A stretch of 19,985 bases of DNA from Trueperaceae bacterium (GCA_007130445.1 SLSM01000209.1:1-19985); one strand, 5' to 3'; shown: positions 1 to 7,985, counted from the stretch's first letter. Notes: generated from the letters alone by a model not told the origin. Numbers and translations are program-made.

Positions 1-464
1 AGCGTGATGAGGCCGGTCTCGGCATCGAAGCCCATGCCCAGGTCGATGATGCTGCCGCCGATCGAGCTGCCGTCGGACCAGCCGAGGGCGAATACGCCGT
101 CCGTGAACGCGATGCCCATCGGCATGGGCGCCCCCTCGGCGTCGACGCCCCACGCGACCTGCTCGCAGTGGCTCGCCGTGCCCGTCACCGCGCCGAAGAC
201 GCTGTCGAGCCCCCCCAAGCGCATGTGGAACACCCAGTCCGAGGGGACCGAGCAGCGCCCGCCGAACTCGCTCGTCGCCCCGGAGAAGGGCACCTCACCC
301 GCCCAGTCCGTGCCGTCCTCCATGATCTCGCCGACGGCCGTATACGGCCGCTCGATCAGCCTGCCAAGGCCTTCGCCGACCTCTGCCTGCGCCGCGACCG
401 TTGCCGCCGCGAGCAGCGCCGCGACCAGCACCAGCGCGATCCACGCGACTCGAACTGAACGCAT
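1..464 (-). CDS. Secreted protein of unknown function, N-terminal 154 residues only (3' end outside window)
   Basis: An open minus-strand frame starts at ATG 464 and continues without a stop to the left edge, so the gene is cut by the window. The first ~27 residues look like a Sec signal peptide: an arginine-containing n-region (MRSVR), a long Val/Ala/Leu core, and an AQA-type cleavage site near residue 27. The mature part seen here is acidic, rich in Gly and aromatic residues, and has two cysteines (about residues 70 and 99, in GGRCSV and ASHCEQ) that could form a disulfide once exported. A Shine-Dalgarno-like AGGGAG lies 6 nt before the ATG. I do not recognise the family. The pattern of short Gly-rich beta-like stretches suggests a small beta-rich extracytoplasmic protein, which is inference only. 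There are no linked genes on its 5' side. Confidence 0.72.
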   Translation of the reverse strand, partial: MRSVRVAWIALVLVAALLAAATVAAQAEVGEGLGRLIERPYTAVGEIMEDGTDWAGEVPFSGATSEFGGRCSVPSDWVFHMRLGGLDSVFGAVTGTASHCEQVAWGVDAEGAPMPMGIAFTDGVFALGWSDGSSIGGSIIDLGMGFDAETGLIT

Positions 465-863
465 GCCTGACTCCCTGTGCCTTCTCCCGGCGAGCCCACC
501 GATGAGGATGCCGACCGAGATCCAGCCTCAGGAGCCGAAGTGGTCCGACCGAAGCCGTGGTGCACGTCCCTGCCTGCGCTGCGGCTGGCCTCGGCGGCGT
601 TGGCGCAGCGCCCACACGTGCAGCGAGCGTCGGTGCACCGCAGTGCGCGGTGCCCACCGGCCCGTGCCATCCCCCTTCCGACGGTGCATCACGACGAGAG
701 CACGGCGCGAACGCGACGAGGCGGCGCGGCATGCGGCGCCGTAGGGCAGCGCGGCAGTCGTGGGCGTACGACGCAGCTGCTGTTGGCTGTCGCTACAGCT
801 CCAGTCAAGTCCTTCGGCCGCCGAAGCAAGAGGGACGAACGTCCCGAGTGCTCGCGAGGCTGC
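465..863. other. Intergenic region, no gene recognised
   Basis: About 400 bp separate the secreted-protein start from the rqcH stop. Frames are open on both strands, but they give Arg/Ala/Pro-rich translations typical of non-coding GC-rich DNA, and none has a recognisable domain. I see no tRNA signature. The stretch must hold the promoter of the minus-strand secreted gene, but no clear -10/-35 pair stands out. Near the rqcH end there are two hairpins, listed separately. Confidence 0.6.
812..845 (-). terminator. Possible intrinsic terminator downstream of rqcH
   Basis: Read on the minus strand, GGGAC-GTTC-GTCCC (845-832) forms a 5-bp stem with a tetraloop. It is followed by TCTTGCTT, one of the few T-rich stretches in this region. 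A second, 7-bp palindromic element (CTTCGGC-C-GCCGAAG, 812-826) follows at once. The location 19-52 nt beyond the rqcH stop fits an end-of-operon terminator. The first stem is short, so strength is uncertain. Confidence 0.45.
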
Positions 864-2432
864 CTAGGCGACCTCGCTACGGCGCCGTGGCGTCACGAAG
901 ACGGTGCGCTGGCGTGCGTACTGAACGGCCCCGGCAGGCATGCCCTTGCTGCGCCAGACGTCCTTGCGGCTGGTGTAGTCGACCGGGACGTTGTCGCTCT
1001 GCCCCGCCTCGGAGTGCCCGGCGGCCAGCTCCGCAGCGAACAGCACCGTCTCGAACGGGACCTCACGCCCCTCGGCGCGCACCACGACGTGAGCGCCATG
1101 GTAGCCCTGGGCGTGCAACCAGACGTCTTCGCTTCGGGCCACCTTGAAGGTGACCAGGTCGTTCTCCCGGGCGGTTCGTCCGATCACGACCTCGAAGCCG
1201 TGCGGGTCGACGACGCGCAGCCCGGGCGGCGCGCGGCGCCGGTCGCGTCTGGCGCGTGCTGGCGGGACGATCGTGGCGAGCGCCTCGTCGTCCAACGTGT
1301 CGAGTACGACGAGGTCTGCCTCGATCACCGTGAGCTCCGTAGCGGCCTCATCGCGTCGCTCGAGCGCCCGCGCGGCCCGTGCCTCGCGCTTGCGGGCCCG
1401 CTCGTAGCGGCGCCGGGCGTTCCCGGCGGCATCCATCGCGGGATCGAGCGTCAGGCGCACCGGGGCGCCATCGAACCCGACCAGTTCGGCGGCCGCAGCG
1501 CCGCGCTCCAGGGTGTGCGCGTGCGCGAGCAGCAGGTCCCCCTCGGCGCGCAGCGCGGCGGCGTCGGCGGCCGCGGACGCGGCCCGTTCCGCGTCGCGCA
1601 CGCGCGTCCGTAGCAACGTTCGGCGGTCCTCGAGGTGCGCACGGGCCGCTGTGATCGCGGCCTCACGCAGCGCCTCGCGCCGCTCGCGCGCCGGGTCCTC
1701 CCCCTCGCCGCCCGCGGCCATCGCGCCGCGCGGGTCGCGAACCACCTCGGCCAGTGCGGTGAGTGCGGCGGGCAGCGTCGCATCGTCCAGCGGCGTGCGT
1801 GCGTCGAGCCCGGCCAGGCGCGCCCAGGCCGCGGAGAGCGCGCGCCCGATGCCATCGATGCTCGAGTGCGCGCCGGCGATCGGCCGACCCGCCAGCGCGT
1901 TCGCCAGCGACGCCCCGTCGGCGATCCGCGGGTCGAGCTTCGTGTACGGCGGCGGAGGACGGTAGACGAGGCCGGGCCGGAGTTGCCGGTGCCGGTTCAC
2001 GTCCGAGCCGACCTCGCGCATGACGCCGAGGATGACGCCGGCCTCGTCGCACAGCACCGCGTTGGCATTGCGGCCGGTGAGCTCCACCTCGAGGCGTGCC
2101 GGGGCGGTGGGGACGAAGCCATCGCCCGGCCCGAAACGCAGCGTGAAGCGACGGTCGAGCGCCGCCTGCTCCGCCGCCACGAGGGGGCCCACGGTGCGCG
2201 CCTTGAGCTGGGCCTGGAAGGGCGTCTGAGGAGCCGCCCGGGCATCACCCGCAGCGCTCACCAGCGCGACACGAGGCGCGTTCGGGCGCAGGTCGATCCA
2301 CAACGCACCCGCCTCGGCCGGGACCAAGGGCAGCACCAGGGTGGTCGCGTCGGGGAAGCGCCAACCGAGGTGGTCGGTCGGCAGCCGGGCGTGCAGCGGC
2401 CCCAACGCCGAGGCCAGCAGGAGGCCCTCCAC
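864..2432 (-). CDS. rqcH: RqcH / NFACT family ribosome quality-control protein (Rqc2 homolog)
   Basis: This 522-residue protein has the NFACT architecture: an N-terminal NFACT-N domain (about 1-200), a middle helical/coiled-coil part rich in Ala, Arg and Glu (about 245-375), and a C-terminal NFACT-R domain (about 403-515) with the typical WLHAQGYHGAHVVV segment (438-451) and VDYTSRKDVWRSKG (484-497). A DR pair (D93-R94) sits where RqcH proteins have the Asp-Arg motif needed for adding C-terminal alanine tails. The known family role is binding obstructed 50S-peptidyl-tRNA complexes after ribosome splitting and elongating the nascent chain with Ala so it can be degraded. Older annotations call it fibronectin-binding protein A. 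The start is GTG, one nucleotide after the TGA of the upstream TPR gene, which implies translational coupling. It is slightly shorter than the Bacillus protein (~570 residues). Confidence 0.93.
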   Translation of the reverse strand: MEGLLLASALGPLHARLPTDHLGWRFPDATTLVLPLVPAEAGALWIDLRPNAPRVALVSAAGDARAAPQTPFQAQLKARTVGPLVAAEQAALDRRFTLRFGPGDGFVPTAPARLEVELTGRNANAVLCDEAGVILGVMREVGSDVNRHRQLRPGLVYRPPPPYTKLDPRIADGASLANALAGRPIAGAHSSIDGIGRALSAAWARLAGLDARTPLDDATLPAALTALAEVVRDPRGAMAAGGEGEDPARERREALREAAITAARAHLEDRRTLLRTRVRDAERAASAAADAAALRAEGDLLLAHAHTLERGAAAAELVGFDGAPVRLTLDPAMDAAGNARRRYERARKREARAARALERRDEAATELTVIEADLVVLDTLDDEALATIVPPARARRDRRRAPPGLRVVDPHGFEVVIGRTARENDLVTFKVARSEDVWLHAQGYHGAHVVVRAEGREVPFETVLFAAELAAGHSEAGQSDNVPVDYTSRKDVWRSKGMPAGAVQYARQRTVFVTPRRRSEVA

Positions 2433-2433
2433 G

Positions 2434-3837
2434 TCAGTTCAACAGGCGGTCGTGGCCACCCAAGACCCCGCGCGCCCACTCGACGTAGCGCTCGAGCGGC
2501 AAGCGCCACTCGCTGCCGGCGTCGGTGTGGCCGAGGGCCGCCTGGGCGTGGTGGAGCACGCGCTCCGCGAAGCGCTCGCCGCGCTGTGCGAAGACGTCGG
2601 CCAACACCTGGTGCGCGCTCAACCAGAGCGAGTCGCCGTGCGCGCTCGCGCCGATGGTCTGCTCGAACCACGCGACCGCCTCGTCGAGGCGGTAGTACTC
2701 GTAGGCCAGGTGGCCGAGCACCAGGCAGGCGCTGGCGGTGGCACCCATGTCGAGCGCCTGCTCGGCGAGCGCCTCGGCGGCCTCGAACTCGCCGAGCTTG
2801 AAGCGCACGTCGGCCAGATCGGCCACGGCCTCGGCACGGTGGGGGTAGGCGGGATCGGAGACGACGTCGCCGAGCAACGCGTCGGCCTCGGCCAACTCGT
2901 CAGACTCGGAGAGCGCGTAGGCAGCCTCGTGCTGCGCGTAGGCACGGTTGTCGGCGGGCGCGACCGCGATCGCTCGGCGCAGCACGGCCACCGCGTCACG
3001 GTAGCGTCCGGTCGCGGTCAGCGCCTGACCGGTGGCGTAGTCGAGCGAGAAGTCGTCGGCGCCGTCGGGTTCGCTCGAGCGCGCGAGTGCGAAGCGCTCG
3101 AGGGCGAGGTTGGGGTTGCCCGCGTCGAGGTGCGCGCGGCCCTCGACGTAATACAGCGTCGCCACGTCCTCGGGGGCCAGCGTGTCGCGCTCGACCGCCT
3201 CGATCACGCCCAGGACCTCGTCGCTGCGCCCGAGCTCGAGCAGGCAGGTCGCCAGGCTCAGGCGTTCGACGGATCGTTCCGGCCCCTGCGCGGAAGCGAC
3301 CGCCTGGGCGTACGCGGCGGCGGCGTCGTCCCAGTCCGACAGGGCCTCGTACGCCTGACCGAGCAACGACCAGCGTCGCCACACCAGGTACGCGGGCAGG
3401 ACGTCGATCTCGAGGGTCTCCAGACGCCTCAACGCGCTCTTGGCGGCCCCGACGGCGAGCAGCGCGGCGCAGGCGTGATACGCCGCCAACGGTTGGCCCT
3501 CGACCGCCACCAACCGCAACCCGCGCTTGACGTCCGACACGGCGCCGCCACGATATGCGGCGAACTCCCAGAAGAGCGTCTGGTACAGGGCGTCGGAGGC
3601 GAGGTTCGGATCGGCCGTGACGGCCGCCTTCAGCGCCGGCCCGCCGTTCTCGAGCCCGTCGACGCCGTACAGGGCGTAGACGGCGGCCAGGTGCAGCCAG
3701 TACTGCGCCTGGGCGGCCCGCGCCCGCGGGCGTTTGGCCGCGGTCTCGAGCAGCGCGAACGCCGTCTCGTAGCGCCCCTCGGCCAACGCGCGATGGGCAC
3801 CCTCGAGTTCGGCGAGCGGTGAACGCCGGAAGATCAC
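2434..3837 (-). CDS. TPR-repeat protein, co-transcribed with rqcH
   Basis: A 467-residue soluble protein built almost entirely of helical-pair repeats of about 34 residues, with TPR-like signatures such as LGQAYEALSDWDDAAAAYAQAV, YVEGRAHLDAGNPNLALERFALA and LADVRFKLGEFEAAEALAEQAL (shown here as separate repeats across about 155-390). There is no signal peptide, membrane segment or catalytic motif. TPR proteins are protein-protein interaction scaffolds; the partner is not visible from sequence. The start is GTG 3837 (MIFRRS). It lies 6 nt after a TAGCGT -10 box and has no Shine-Dalgarno sequence, so it is probably translated from a leaderless mRNA. rqcH begins one nucleotide after its stop, so the two proteins are likely made together. 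A role in RqcH-dependent rescue is inference from this coupling only. Confidence 0.85.
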   Translation of the reverse strand: MIFRRSPLAELEGAHRALAEGRYETAFALLETAAKRPRARAAQAQYWLHLAAVYALYGVDGLENGGPALKAAVTADPNLASDALYQTLFWEFAAYRGGAVSDVKRGLRLVAVEGQPLAAYHACAALLAVGAAKSALRRLETLEIDVLPAYLVWRRWSLLGQAYEALSDWDDAAAAYAQAVASAQGPERSVERLSLATCLLELGRSDEVLGVIEAVERDTLAPEDVATLYYVEGRAHLDAGNPNLALERFALARSSEPDGADDFSLDYATGQALTATGRYRDAVAVLRRAIAVAPADNRAYAQHEAAYALSESDELAEADALLGDVVSDPAYPHRAEAVADLADVRFKLGEFEAAEALAEQALDMGATASACLVLGHLAYEYYRLDEAVAWFEQTIGASAHGDSLWLSAHQVLADVFAQRGERFAERVLHHAQAALGHTDAGSEWRLPLERYVEWARGVLGGHDRLLN

Positions 3838-3852
3838 ACGTCGACGCTACCA
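3838..3852 (-). promoter_or_regulatory. Leaderless-type promoter of the TPR-rqcH operon
   Basis: On the minus strand TGG-TAGCGT (-10 box at 3844-3849, extended by an upstream TG) is followed by 6 nt (CGACGT) and the GTG start at 3837. No convincing TTGACA-like -35 is present, so the extended -10 would carry the recognition. Transcription would start at or next to the start codon. Confidence 0.6.
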
Positions 3853-3897
3853 CGGCGCCGCGGCGTCTGGAGCGCGATTCCTCGCACCCAGCGAGCC

Positions 3898-6477
3898 TCA
3901 GTTGGCAACGCGTTCACGCTCCTGCACGTCGAACGCGAAACCGCCGGCGCTCGGCGAGACCACGACCGTGGCGCCGTCGACGATGTCGCCGGCGATCAAC
4001 CGGAGCGACAGCGGCGTCTCGATCAGGTGCTGGATCGCGCGCTTCAGTGGCCGGGCGCCGAAGACCGGGTCGAACCCGTGCCGCGCCAGTTCGGCGAGGG
4101 CGTCGGGGGTGACCTCGAGCGCGATGCGCCGATCCGCAAGGCGCCCCTTCAACCGCCCGAGTTGGATCTCGGCGATGCGCGCCACCTGGTCCTGATCGAG
4201 CGCGTGGAACACGATCGTGTCGTCGACGCGGTTGAGGAACTCGGGGCGGAAGTGCTGCTGCAGCAGGCCGACGACCGTCGCCTTGATCGCGTCGGCGTCC
4301 TGCCCGGCACGCGACGCCTCCAGGATCTGCGGGCTGCCGATGTTGCTCGTCATGATCACGACCGTGTTGCGGAAGTCGACCGTGCGGCCGTGCGAGTCCG
4401 TGAGTCGGCCGTCGTCGAGCAGCTGCAGCAGCGCGTTGAACACGTCGGGGTGAGCCTTCTCGATCTCGTCGAAGAGCACCACCGCGTACGGCTGCCGGCG
4501 CACGGCCTCGGTGAGTTGGCCGCCCTCGTCGTAGCCGATGTAGCCCGGAGGCGCTCCGACGAGCCGAGCCACCGTGTGCCGCTCCATGTACTCCGACATG
4601 TCGAGGCGGATGAGGTGGTCTTCGCTGTCGAACAGCTGGGCCGCGAGCGCCTTCGCCGTCTCCGTCTTCCCCACGCCGGTCGGGCCGAGGAAGATGAACG
4701 AGCCGATCGGCCGCTGCGGGTCTGCGAGCCCGGCGCGCGACCGACGGATCGCGTCCGACACGGCGCTGACGGCCTCGTCTTGGCCGATCACGCGGCGGTG
4801 GAGCTCGTCCTCGAGCCTGAGCAGCTTGTCGCGCTCGCCCTCGAGCAGGCGCGCGACGGGGATACCGGTGGCGCGGCTGACGACCTCGGCGACCTCGTCC
4901 TCGCCCACGTCGAGCCGCACGTAACGCGCTCCTGCGAGCTGCTGCTGCAGCTCGCCGATTCGGCGCTCCAACCCCGGGACCTCGCCGTACTTCAGCTTGG
5001 CGGCGCGCTCCAAGTCGTAGTCACGCTCGGCCGCATCGACCTGCGTGCGCGCCTGGTCGAGCCGTTGCTGGGCGTCGCGCAGCGAGTCGAGCACGTCTCG
5101 CTCCGCCTCCCAGTCGGAGCTCGCCTGGTCCACCTGGTCCTGCAGCGCCCGCAGCTCTTCCTGGATACGCGCGCGGCGCTGGCCGGACTCGGGGTCGTCG
5201 TCGCCCCGCAGCGCTTGCTGTTCGATCTCGAGCTGCAGCTTGCGCCGCAGCAGCGTGTCGAGCTCTTCGGGGCGGCTGTCGAGCTGCACGCGGATGCGGC
5301 TCGCGGCCTCGTCGATGAGGTCGATCGCCTTGTCGGGCAACTGCCGGTCGGACACGTAGCGGTACGACAACGTCGCCGCGGCGATGATCGCGGGGTCGGT
5401 GATGGTGACGTTGTGGTGGGCCTGGTACTTCTCCTTCAGCCCGCGCAAGATGCTGATGGTCTCCTCCACCGAGGGTTCGTCGACGACGATCGGCTGGAAG
5501 CGCCGCTCGAGCGCCGCGTCCTTCTCGATCTGGCGGTACTCGGTGAGCGTGGTGGCGCCGACCATGCGCAACTCGCCGCGCGCCAGCGGCGGCTTGAGCA
5601 TGTTGCCCGCATCGACCGCCCCTTCGGCCTTGCCAGCGCCGACGATCGTGTGCAACTCGTCGATGAAGAGGACGACCTCGCCCTTGCTCTGGACCGTCTC
5701 CTGGATCACGCCCTTGAGCCGCTCCTCGAACTCACCGCGGTACTTCGCGCCGGCGAGCAGGCTGCCCATGTCGAGCTGGATGACCCGCTTCCCCTGGAGG
5801 CCCACGGGGACGTCCTTGTTGACGATCCTCTGGGCCAGGCCCTCGGCGATGGCGGTCTTGCCGACGCCGGGCTCGCCGATGAGCACCGGGTTGTTCTTGG
5901 TGCGCCGCAGCAGGATCTGGATGGTGCGGCGGATCTCCTCGTCGCGCCCGATCACCGGGTCGAGGTTGCCGTCGCGCGCGCGCTGGGTGAGGTCGATGCC
6001 GTACCGCTCGAGCGCCTCGAACGACGACTCCGCCGTGCGACTGTCGACGCTGCGGCCCTGACGCACCTCCTGCGCCGCGGCCTCGAGGGCGGCTGCGGCG
6101 GGCAGCGCGGCGAGCGCATCGCCGGCCTTGCGCCTGAGCGCGACGAGCAGGGCGTCGGCCGCGATGAACGCGTCGCCCCAGGCGCGGGCGACGGTCTCGG
6201 CCTCCTCGAAGGCTCCGGCGAGTTCACTCGCCATGTACTGCGCGTCCGACCCGGCGACGCGCGGCAGCCGGCCCAGGCCGGCGTTCAATGCGGCCTGGAC
6301 CTGCCCGAGGTCGCCTCCGGCGCGCGCCAGCACGCGCGCGCAGGGGCCGTCAGGATCGGCCAGCAAGGCGCTGGCCAGATGGAGCGCGGTCACCTGCTGG
6401 TGGCCACGCGCTCGGGCCGCCTGTTGGGCGGCGGCGACGAGCGTGACGGTGGTCTCGGTCAGGCGTTCGGCGTTCAT
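3898..6477 (-). CDS. clpB: ClpB ATP-dependent protein disaggregase
   Basis: Full-length 859-residue class I Hsp100 protein. Domains in order: Clp N-domain (about 1-145), AAA+ 1 with Walker A GEPGVGKT (201-208), pore loop AKYRGEFEER (244-253), Walker B VLFIDE (269-274) and tandem arginines at 325-326; the coiled-coil middle domain (about 400-520), which distinguishes ClpB from ClpA/ClpC; and AAA+ 2 with Walker A GPTGVGKT (598-605), pore loop GYIGYDEGG (645-653) and Walker B VVLFDE (666-671). The hexamer threads aggregated proteins through its central pore, working with DnaK/DnaJ/GrpE. The ATG at 6477 is 6 nt after a consensus -10 box with no Shine-Dalgarno sequence, so the mRNA is probably leaderless. 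A HAIR-type operator over the -35 box points to HspR repression and heat-shock induction. It seems to be monocistronic. Confidence 0.98.
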   Translation of the reverse strand: MNAERLTETTVTLVAAAQQAARARGHQQVTALHLASALLADPDGPCARVLARAGGDLGQVQAALNAGLGRLPRVAGSDAQYMASELAGAFEEAETVARAWGDAFIAADALLVALRRKAGDALAALPAAAALEAAAQEVRQGRSVDSRTAESSFEALERYGIDLTQRARDGNLDPVIGRDEEIRRTIQILLRRTKNNPVLIGEPGVGKTAIAEGLAQRIVNKDVPVGLQGKRVIQLDMGSLLAGAKYRGEFEERLKGVIQETVQSKGEVVLFIDELHTIVGAGKAEGAVDAGNMLKPPLARGELRMVGATTLTEYRQIEKDAALERRFQPIVVDEPSVEETISILRGLKEKYQAHHNVTITDPAIIAAATLSYRYVSDRQLPDKAIDLIDEAASRIRVQLDSRPEELDTLLRRKLQLEIEQQALRGDDDPESGQRRARIQEELRALQDQVDQASSDWEAERDVLDSLRDAQQRLDQARTQVDAAERDYDLERAAKLKYGEVPGLERRIGELQQQLAGARYVRLDVGEDEVAEVVSRATGIPVARLLEGERDKLLRLEDELHRRVIGQDEAVSAVSDAIRRSRAGLADPQRPIGSFIFLGPTGVGKTETAKALAAQLFDSEDHLIRLDMSEYMERHTVARLVGAPPGYIGYDEGGQLTEAVRRQPYAVVLFDEIEKAHPDVFNALLQLLDDGRLTDSHGRTVDFRNTVVIMTSNIGSPQILEASRAGQDADAIKATVVGLLQQHFRPEFLNRVDDTIVFHALDQDQVARIAEIQLGRLKGRLADRRIALEVTPDALAELARHGFDPVFGARPLKRAIQHLIETPLSLRLIAGDIVDGATVVVSPSAGGFAFDVQERERVAN

Positions 6478-6512
6478 GGCGACAGCCTAGAACTTGAGTC
6501 CACTCATGTCAA
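6478..6512 (-). promoter_or_regulatory. clpB promoter: consensus -35 and -10, leaderless start
   Basis: Read on the minus strand, TTGACA (6512-6507) is followed by a 17-bp spacer and TAGGCT (6489-6484), then 6 nt (GTCGCC) and the ATG of clpB. This is the only promoter in the window with a perfect -35 hexamer. The spacing to the start codon leaves no room for a ribosome binding site, so transcription should begin at or near the A of ATG. Confidence 0.8.
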
Positions 6513-6513
6513 G
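6493..6513. promoter_or_regulatory. HAIR-type operator (HspR binding site) overlapping the clpB -35 box
   Basis: On the plus strand the sequence reads CTTGAGT, 7 nt, TGTCAAG. The HspR inverted repeat HAIR is CTTGAGT-N7-ACTCAAG, so one half-site is perfect and the other matches at 5 of 7 positions, with exactly the right spacing. The two mismatches coincide with the TTGACA hexamer, as expected if the operator was fitted around the -35 box. HspR is known to repress clpB and dnaK operons in Streptomyces and to act on heat-shock genes in Deinococcus. hspR itself is not in the window. Confidence 0.8.
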
Positions 6514-6537
6514 TTTCTTGCCCACCCAGGATCAGCT

Positions 6538-6570
6538 CTCCTTGAACGCCGCCACCATCGCGGTGATCGT
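6538..6570 (-). repeat. Duplicated relic of the pntB 3' end (copy 2)
   Basis: These 33 bp are identical to 6608-6640, which encode the last residues of PntB (TITAMVAAFKE). The offset is 70 bp. Beyond the repeat the match breaks down on both sides. Read in the same frame, the extra copy also reaches a stop almost at once (Glu-Ser-stop against Glu-Gly-stop in the real gene). It has no start and is non-coding; it lies between the pntB stop and the clpB promoter. Confidence 0.85.
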
Positions 6571-6601
6571 CGCCGGGCCACGATCCCACGCCGACCCGCG
6601 C

Positions 6602-7984
6602 TCACCCCTCCTTGAACGCCGCCACCATCGCGGTGATCGTGGCCTTGGCATCGCCGAAGATCATGCGTGTGTTGTCCTTCAGGAACAGCGCGTTGTCCAC
6701 GCCCGAGAACCCCGGGTTCATCGACCGCTTCAGCACGAAGCAGGTGCGGGCGCGATCGACCTCGATGATCGGCATCCCGAACAACGGCGACCCAGGATCC
6801 TCCTTCGCCGCCGGGTTCACGACGTCGTTGGCGCCGATCACGATCGCCACGTCGACCGTCTCCATCGTCGGGTTCACGTCGTCCGGCTCGACCAACTGCT
6901 CGTACGGGACGTTCGCCTCGGCGAGCAGCACGTTCATGTGACCGGGCATGCGACCAGCCACCGGGTGGATCGCGTGACGGACCTCGGCACCGTTCTTGGT
7001 CAGCTGCAGGGCGAGCTCATGCACCACGTGCTGCGCCTGTGCGACCGCCATGCCGTAGCCGGGCACGAACACGACCGAGTCCGCGGCCTCGAGGATGAAG
7101 TACGCATCCTCCGGGCTCAACGGCTTGACCTCGCCCTCCATCTGCGCCGAGCCGGCGCTGATCGTCGCGCCGAAGCCGCCGAACAGCACGTTGGCGAGCG
7201 AGCGGTTCATCGCCTTGCACATGATGGTGGTGAGGATCAGGCCCGATGCACCGACCAGCGAGCCGGCCACGACCAGCACGTTGTTGTCGATCACGAAACC
7301 CGCGGCGGCCGCGGCCACGCCCGAGTAGCTGTTGAGCAGCGACACCACGATCGGCATGTCCGCGCCGCCGATCGGGAGCACCGCCAACACGCCCAGGGCC
7401 AGCGCCACGAGCAACACGACTGCGAACGCCAGCGCTCCGCCGCTCGCGATCGCGCCGGTGGCGTGTGCGACGACGAGCGCGGCCGCGAGCACCGCGACCG
7501 CCAACAGGGCCGCGTTGATGACCTTCTGCCCCGAGAACAGCAGCGGCTTGCCGTCGAGCCGACCGCTGAGCTTGCCGAAGGCGATCACCGAGCCCGACGC
7601 CGCGAGGCCGCCGATCAAGATCGTGAGCACGATGGCGACCGCCGAGAACGCCAACAGATCGTCGCTGCGCACGTACTCGGCCCACCCGACGAGCATCGAG
7701 GCGAGACCGCCCGACCCGTTGAGCAGCGCCACCATCTCCGGCATCCCCGTCATCTGCACCCGACGCGCGGCGACGGCGCCTACGGCACCGCCGATCACCA
7801 GACCGAGCACGATCCAGGTGTAGTCGAGCCCGCCCGCGAGCAGCGTCGCCACCACCGCGATCAGCATCCCCACCGCCGAGATGCGGTTGCCGCGCTTGGC
7901 GGTCTCGGCGCGGCCGAGCATCTTCAGGCCGGTGATGAACAGGATCGACGCCGCGATGTAGGCGAAGGTCTGCCAGGCCTCCAC
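6602..7984 (-). CDS. pntB: NAD(P) transhydrogenase subunit beta (proton-translocating)
   Basis: A 460-residue membrane protein. Residues 1-265 form the multi-helix part of the proton channel (dII), with conserved segments GGADMPIVVSLLNSYSGVAAAAAGF (206-230, quoted as landmarks) and IMCKAMNRSL (254-263). The C-terminal dIII NADP(H)-binding domain (about 285-458) has the fingerprint GYGMAVAQAQ (309-318), HPVAGRMPGHMNVLLAEA (340-357), IGANDVVNPAA (383-393) and KRSMNPG (419-425). It couples hydride transfer from NADH to NADP+ to proton movement into the cell. Asn89 occupies the place of E. coli PntB His91. The start is GTG, one nucleotide after the pntAB stop, so translation is coupled. It is the last gene of the pntAA-pntAB-pntB operon; a 33-bp duplicate of its 3' end lies just downstream. 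Confidence 0.97.
   Translation of the reverse strand: MEAWQTFAYIAASILFITGLKMLGRAETAKRGNRISAVGMLIAVVATLLAGGLDYTWIVLGLVIGGAVGAVAARRVQMTGMPEMVALLNGSGGLASMLVGWAEYVRSDDLLAFSAVAIVLTILIGGLAASGSVIAFGKLSGRLDGKPLLFSGQKVINAALLAVAVLAAALVVAHATGAIASGGALAFAVVLLVALALGVLAVLPIGGADMPIVVSLLNSYSGVAAAAAGFVIDNNVLVVAGSLVGASGLILTTIMCKAMNRSLANVLFGGFGATISAGSAQMEGEVKPLSPEDAYFILEAADSVVFVPGYGMAVAQAQHVVHELALQLTKNGAEVRHAIHPVAGRMPGHMNVLLAEANVPYEQLVEPDDVNPTMETVDVAIVIGANDVVNPAAKEDPGSPLFGMPIIEVDRARTCFVLKRSMNPGFSGVDNALFLKDNTRMIFGDAKATITAMVAAFKEG
6608..6640 (-). repeat. 33-bp direct repeat, original copy inside the pntB 3' end
   Basis: Identical to 6538-6570. This copy is within the pntB coding sequence and encodes the C-terminal TITAMVAAFKE. 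Confidence 0.85.
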
Positions 7985-7985
7985 G

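Noticed and set aside
465..863. Possible riboswitch or tRNA in the gene-free stretch
   Set aside because: I looked for tRNA T-loop sequence and for well-known riboswitch core motifs on both strands and saw none. Only simple GC-rich inverted repeats are present.
1635..2801. A 388-codon plus-strand frame across rqcH and the TPR gene
   Set aside because: It overlaps two well-supported minus-strand genes, and its last third is almost only Arg, Ala, Pro and Gly.
3881..3895. Hairpin after the clpB stop (CTCGC-ACCCA-GCGAG)
   Set aside because: The stem is only 5 bp and no T-tract follows, so it is not supported as a terminator.
4027..6615. An 862-codon open frame on the plus strand opposite clpB
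   Set aside because: It mirrors clpB codon by codon, and its translation is rich in Arg, Val, Leu and Asp with no domain. Long antisense frames are expected at this GC content. clpB on the other strand is beyond doubt.
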